Of a stretch of 9,812 bases of DNA, positions 6,996 to 9,812 are shown piece by piece; position 1 is the first letter of the stretch, and each line of letters starts with the position of its first letter. This DNA is from Rhodospirillales bacterium. Lineage in GTDB: Bacteria; Pseudomonadota; Alphaproteobacteria; Rhodospirillales; 2-02-FULL-58-16. Where the stretch lies: NCBI GenBank assembly GCA_021775195.1, contig JAJFIG010000320.1, positions 1-9,812 of the forward strand. The letters run 5' to 3'. A program made the position numbers and the translations under genes. The notes below the pieces were generated by a model, which worked only from the letters and a program-made list of their open reading frames with translations, was not told where the DNA came from and did no database searches.

Positions 6996-7147
6996 TGCCC
7001 TTGGAATACCTGCATCACGGATGCTCACGAAAAGTTGATCAATTGTTACCATATGATTCTGAAATCAAGGAGTTATTTGAGGAAAGTGGCAACAGGGCCC
7101 GAAATGGAATGACGTTGAAAAACTTCGAAAATTGCCGAAATTTGTGA

Positions 7148-7176
7148 TTGAATCCAAGGTTTTTTAACGCTATTAA
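7148..7176 (+). promoter_or_regulatory. Candidate promoter for the TPR-GT41 gene
   Basis: TTGAAT (7148-7153) and TATTAA (7171-7176) are separated by 17 bp, each matching four of six consensus bases. The transcript would start near 7183 and carry a leader of about 310 nt before GTG 7497. AT-rich DNA easily produces such matches by chance, so this is only a candidate. Confidence 0.35.
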
Positions 7177-7485
7177 TATTCTACTGTTAATTATCACAAA
7201 AAAGATGATTTGTGCCCCTGAATAATCGGAAACTTGGGTTGTTGGGCCTGTACCTCTGCACCGGTAACAGTCCCTCGGACCACCGAAACCGCTGGGATGC
7301 CCTCAAAGCCCACCAACAAAAGCGCTCTCTGCCTCGTCCGTTCCTGCCCGGAAAATTACTCTTTGCCCATTTCGGCCCGGCGGGTTACTCAAGCCCAATG
7401 CCGCCAACAGTGCCTGTCGAAATACGATGGTTCATGTCTTAGCCGCCGTTCGCCACACGCCGTGCCCGCGCACGTCATCCGCCTT

Positions 7486-7489
7486 GGAG
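7486..7489 (+). promoter_or_regulatory. Ribosome binding site of the TPR-GT41 gene
   Basis: GGAG (within TTGGAGA) lies seven bases before GTG 7497. It supports that start, which is followed by the basic segment MNRRQRRRKAKG and then the first TPR. Confidence 0.75.
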
Positions 7490-7496
7490 ACCTGAC

Positions 7497-9812
7497 GTGA
7501 ACCGCCGTCAGCGCCGTCGCAAGGCCAAGGGTTCGGGCGGCGGTCGGGATTCGGGTATCGATGCGGTCCTGGCCCAGGCCCGCTCCCTGCACATGGCGGG
7601 GCGCCTGGGGGAGGCGGAGAAGTTCTACCGCCGGATTCTGACGGCCCAACCCGGCCATGCCGAGGCCCTGCATCTGCTGGGGGTCCTGGCCCTTCAGGCG
7701 GGTCGGGCGGAGGCCGCCATCGAGTTGATCGCCAAGGCGGTGGCGGTCAACGGCGGCGAGGCCGGGTACCACAACAACCTGGGCGAAGCCTGCCGGGCCG
7801 CGGGGCGAGTCGAGGAGGCCGGCGGGCATTACCGCCGTGCCGTCGATCTGGCCCCGGGCTACGCCGACGCGCATTTCAATCTCGGGCTGGCGACCCTGGA
7901 GCTGGGCCGCGCGGTCGAGGCCATCGGGCATTTCGAGCGCGCCCTGGCCCTCGACGCGTCCCTCGCCGAGGCGCACTTTCCCCTCGGCAATGCGTTGCGA
8001 GAGGCGGGCCAACTGGAGGACGCGGCGGCGTCATACGAGCGCGCCCTTGCCGCCGATCCCGATCATGCCGAGGCCCACGCCAACCTGGGCAACGTTCTAA
8101 AACAGCAGAACCGGCTTGCGGATGCCATCAGCCACCAGCGGCGCGCCGTGGCGTTGCAGCCCGAGCGCGCCGAAACCCACCTGAACCTGGCCGCGGCGCT
8201 TCATCTCGACGAGGATTTCGACGGCGCCATGGCCAGCTACCGGAGCGCCATCGGCCTCGACCCTACCCTCGCCACCGCCCACTCCGCCCTCGCCATCGCC
8301 TTCGAGGACCAGGACCGGACCGGTGACGCCATTGCCGCCAACGACCGTGCCCTCGAGCTCGACCCCGAACTCACCCTGGCCCGTTGGATAAGACCGTTCC
8401 TGCTGCCCGTGGTTTACGAGACGCCCGACGAGATTCCCACTTACCGCGCCCGCTTCGATGCCGCCCTGGCCGAACTGGATGCGGAGATCACCCTGGAGGA
8501 TGAGTCGGCCATTCACGAGGCCTTCATCGGTTTCGCTGCGCGCACCTGCTTCCTGCTCAATTACCAGGGGCTCGACGACCGTGACCGGCAGCGCCGCTAT
8601 GGCGCGTTGGGCTTTCGGGTCATGGCCGCACGGTTTCCCCAGTGGGCGGGCCCGCCACCGGGCGGCTGGCCCCGCCGCGAACCGCAAGAGCGCTTGCGCA
8701 TCGGCTACGTCGGAACCCAGTTCCATAACCACACGGTCGGCAATTTGTTCGGTGGCTGGATGACGGCGGCGGACCGGGACCGATTTGCCATCTACTGTTA
8801 TCATCTGGGGCGCAAGAAGGATCAGGTGACGCAGGAGATTTGGCGTGCCTGCGACGAGGTTTTCGTCTCCGTCGACGAACATTACACCGAGAACAGCTAC
8901 ACCGAGGACGCCGACGGGTTCGCCGCCGTGTGCGAGCGCATTGCCGCCGATGAGCTCGACGTTCTCGTCTATCCCGATATCGGCATGGCGCGCATTTCCG
9001 TCATGCTGGCGACCCTTCGCCTAGCCCCCGTGCAGTGCGCCACCTGGGGTCATCCGGTGACCCCGGGCATGCCGACCATCGACTATTTTCTCAGCAGCGA
9101 CCTCATGGAACCGCCCGGCGGCGACGCCCATTACAACGAGCGTCTCGTCCGCCTCCCCAATCTTTCCATCTGCTATACCCGGCCGCGCCTGGCGCCCCCG
9201 GTGAAGCAAAGGCCCGACTATGGGCTGCGTCCCGACGCCGTCGTCTATTTCACGCCCCAGTCGTTCTACAAGTACCTGCCCCAGCACGACGAGGTTTTCC
9301 CGCGCATCGCCCAGCGGGTGCCCGGGTGCCAGTTCGTCTTCATCGAGCACCCCGTGCCCGCCGTTACCGAGAAGTTCCGCCGCCGCCTGCACCGCGCCTT
9401 CGCCGAGTATGGACTGGACGGTGCCGATCACTGCCTCATCCTCTCCCGCCTGACCACCGAGGAATACCGGGACGTCAATCTGCTCAGCGATGTCTACATC
9501 GACACCCTGTCGTGGTCCGGGGGCAAGACCACCATCGAGGCCGTGGCCTACGGCCTGCCCGTCGTCACCTGCCCCGGTGCGCTGATGCGCGCCCGCCACA
9601 GCTACGCCATCCTCAAGCGCATGGGCATCGACGAGACCATCGCCAACCATATGGATGAGTACGTCGACATCGCCTGCCGCCTCGGCCTCGATGCGGAATA
9701 CCGCCAAACCATCCGTGACCTGGTGGCGGCGCGGTCCGACCGTGTCTTCGGCGACGTCGAGGCCGTTCGCGCCCTCGAACGCTTCTACGAGCAGGCCGTG
9801 GCCGAGGCTCGG
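7497..9812 (+). CDS. TPR protein with O-GlcNAc-transferase-like (GT41/SPINDLY-type) domain, 3' end outside window
   Basis: An open frame of 772 codons running off the right edge. Residues 1-17 are very basic (MNRRQRRRKAKGSGGGR). About eight TPRs (22-293) follow, for example YHNNLGEACRAAGRVEEA. A helical linker (294-390) leads to a GT41-like catalytic region. Its visible motifs are LRIGYVGTQFHNHTVGNLF (from about 400), DELDVLVYPDIGM, APVQCATWGHPVTPGMPTID with WGHP at 517-520, VVYFTPQSFYKYLP, and DTLSWSGGKTTIEAVAYGLP with Lys677. These correspond to conserved blocks of O-GlcNAc transferase and SPINDLY proteins, which transfer GlcNAc or fucose to Ser/Thr in eukaryotes. The bacterial homologues' substrates are largely unknown. 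It should be cytoplasmic, as there is no signal peptide. The match runs to about the expected end of the domain, so little is probably missing. Start GTG 7497 has GGAG seven bases upstream. It diverges from the porin gene. Confidence 0.9.
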   Translation, partial: MNRRQRRRKAKGSGGGRDSGIDAVLAQARSLHMAGRLGEAEKFYRRILTAQPGHAEALHLLGVLALQAGRAEAAIELIAKAVAVNGGEAGYHNNLGEACRAAGRVEEAGGHYRRAVDLAPGYADAHFNLGLATLELGRAVEAIGHFERALALDASLAEAHFPLGNALREAGQLEDAAASYERALAADPDHAEAHANLGNVLKQQNRLADAISHQRRAVALQPERAETHLNLAAALHLDEDFDGAMASYRSAIGLDPTLATAHSALAIAFEDQDRTGDAIAANDRALELDPELTLARWIRPFLLPVVYETPDEIPTYRARFDAALAELDAEITLEDESAIHEAFIGFAARTCFLLNYQGLDDRDRQRRYGALGFRVMAARFPQWAGPPPGGWPRREPQERLRIGYVGTQFHNHTVGNLFGGWMTAADRDRFAIYCYHLGRKKDQVTQEIWRACDEVFVSVDEHYTENSYTEDADGFAAVCERIAADELDVLVYPDIGMARISVMLATLRLAPVQCATWGHPVTPGMPTIDYFLSSDLMEPPGGDAHYNERLVRLPNLSICYTRPRLAPPVKQRPDYGLRPDAVVYFTPQSFYKYLPQHDEVFPRIAQRVPGCQFVFIEHPVPAVTEKFRRRLHRAFAEYGLDGADHCLILSRLTTEEYRDVNLLSDVYIDTLSWSGGKTTIEAVAYGLPVVTCPGALMRARHSYAILKRMGIDETIANHMDEYVDIACRLGLDAEYRQTIRDLVAARSDRVFGDVEAVRALERFYEQAVAEAR

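Larger units (their letters stand above)
6790..7496. other. Gene-free divergent intergenic region with AT-rich core
   Basis: 707 bp separate the divergent porin and TPR-GT41 genes. The part at 6901-7200 is about 36% GC by hand count, far below the neighbouring genes, and holds the porin promoter and two palindromes. A further inverted repeat, CACAAA (7195-7200) with TTTGTG (7209-7214), lies near 7200. From 7212 on the sequence returns to higher GC, but I see no convincing gene. Short open frames there lack family resemblance, a good ribosome binding site or a protein-like composition. It may hold a long leader, upstream activating sequence or an unrecognised small RNA. Confidence 0.5.

Noticed and set aside
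7032..7046. TTGATCAATTG as an FNR box
   Set aside because: The FNR consensus needs TTGAT-N4-ATCAA; here the half-sites overlap without the four-base spacer.
6401..7147. Plus-strand frame running from inside the porin gene into the AT-rich intergenic region
   Set aside because: Its first half is antisense to the porin and its second half has no recognisable domain. The part outside the porin is just an open stretch in AT-rich DNA, without a start and ribosome binding site of its own.
7212..7500. Two overlapping short plus-strand frames (from 7212 and 7234) before the TPR-GT41 gene
   Set aside because: Neither has a good ribosome binding site, a protein-like hydrophobic or charge pattern, or a known motif; too weak to call genes.
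8097..9707. Minus-strand open frames (8097-8882 and 9021-9707) opposite the TPR-GT41 gene
   Set aside because: The plus strand here encodes clear TPR and GT41 motifs continuously; the minus frames are GC-rich shadows.

Overview
The window looks like chromosome of a GC-rich alphaproteobacterium, probably of the Rhodospirillales type. The evidence is high GC in the genes, a porin ending in Phe of the kind common in that group, and three large TPR-fusion proteins typical of these bacteria. This taxonomic placement is inference from family resemblance. No mobile element, phage gene, CRISPR array, tRNA or rRNA was seen.

Left part (1-1406): the last 34 residues of GlmS (glucosamine-6-phosphate synthase) end at 106. 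Converging on it is a Crp/Fnr-family regulator (143-850, minus strand). Its upstream region is shared with a divergent gene for a 90-residue, two-helix membrane protein (1134-1406, plus strand). Between them lie two CRP-type palindromes (967-984, perfect; 999-1014, near-perfect) whose centres are 31 bp apart. The regulator's recognition helix has the same Arg-Glu-...-Arg residues that E. coli CRP uses to read TGTGA. The three elements therefore look like one small local regulatory circuit.

Middle part (1446-5304): two minus-strand genes separated by 31 nt form a likely operon. The first transcribed (3289-5304) encodes about ten TPRs followed by a GT9/heptosyltransferase-like domain. The second (1446-3257) encodes about eight TPRs followed by a 2-oxoglutarate/Fe(II) oxygenase domain with visible metal and 2-oxoglutarate ligands. 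The leader (5305-5470) has two hairpin-forming repeats and a 13-codon reading frame.

Right part (5474-9812): a minus-strand porin gene (5617-6789) has its own promoter, a strong ribosome binding site and an intrinsic terminator at 5474-5505. Diverging from it, across a 707-bp gene-free region whose core is only about 36% GC, is a third TPR fusion (7497 to beyond the window end). This one carries a catalytic region like O-GlcNAc transferase (GT41/SPINDLY type).

The most interesting aspect is the grouping, within 8.4 kb, of three TPR-scaffolded enzymes around an outer-membrane porin: one oxygenase and two glycosyltransferase-like proteins. A hydroxylation/glycosylation system acting on proteins or on the cell surface is a reasonable hypothesis, but the sequence does not prove it.
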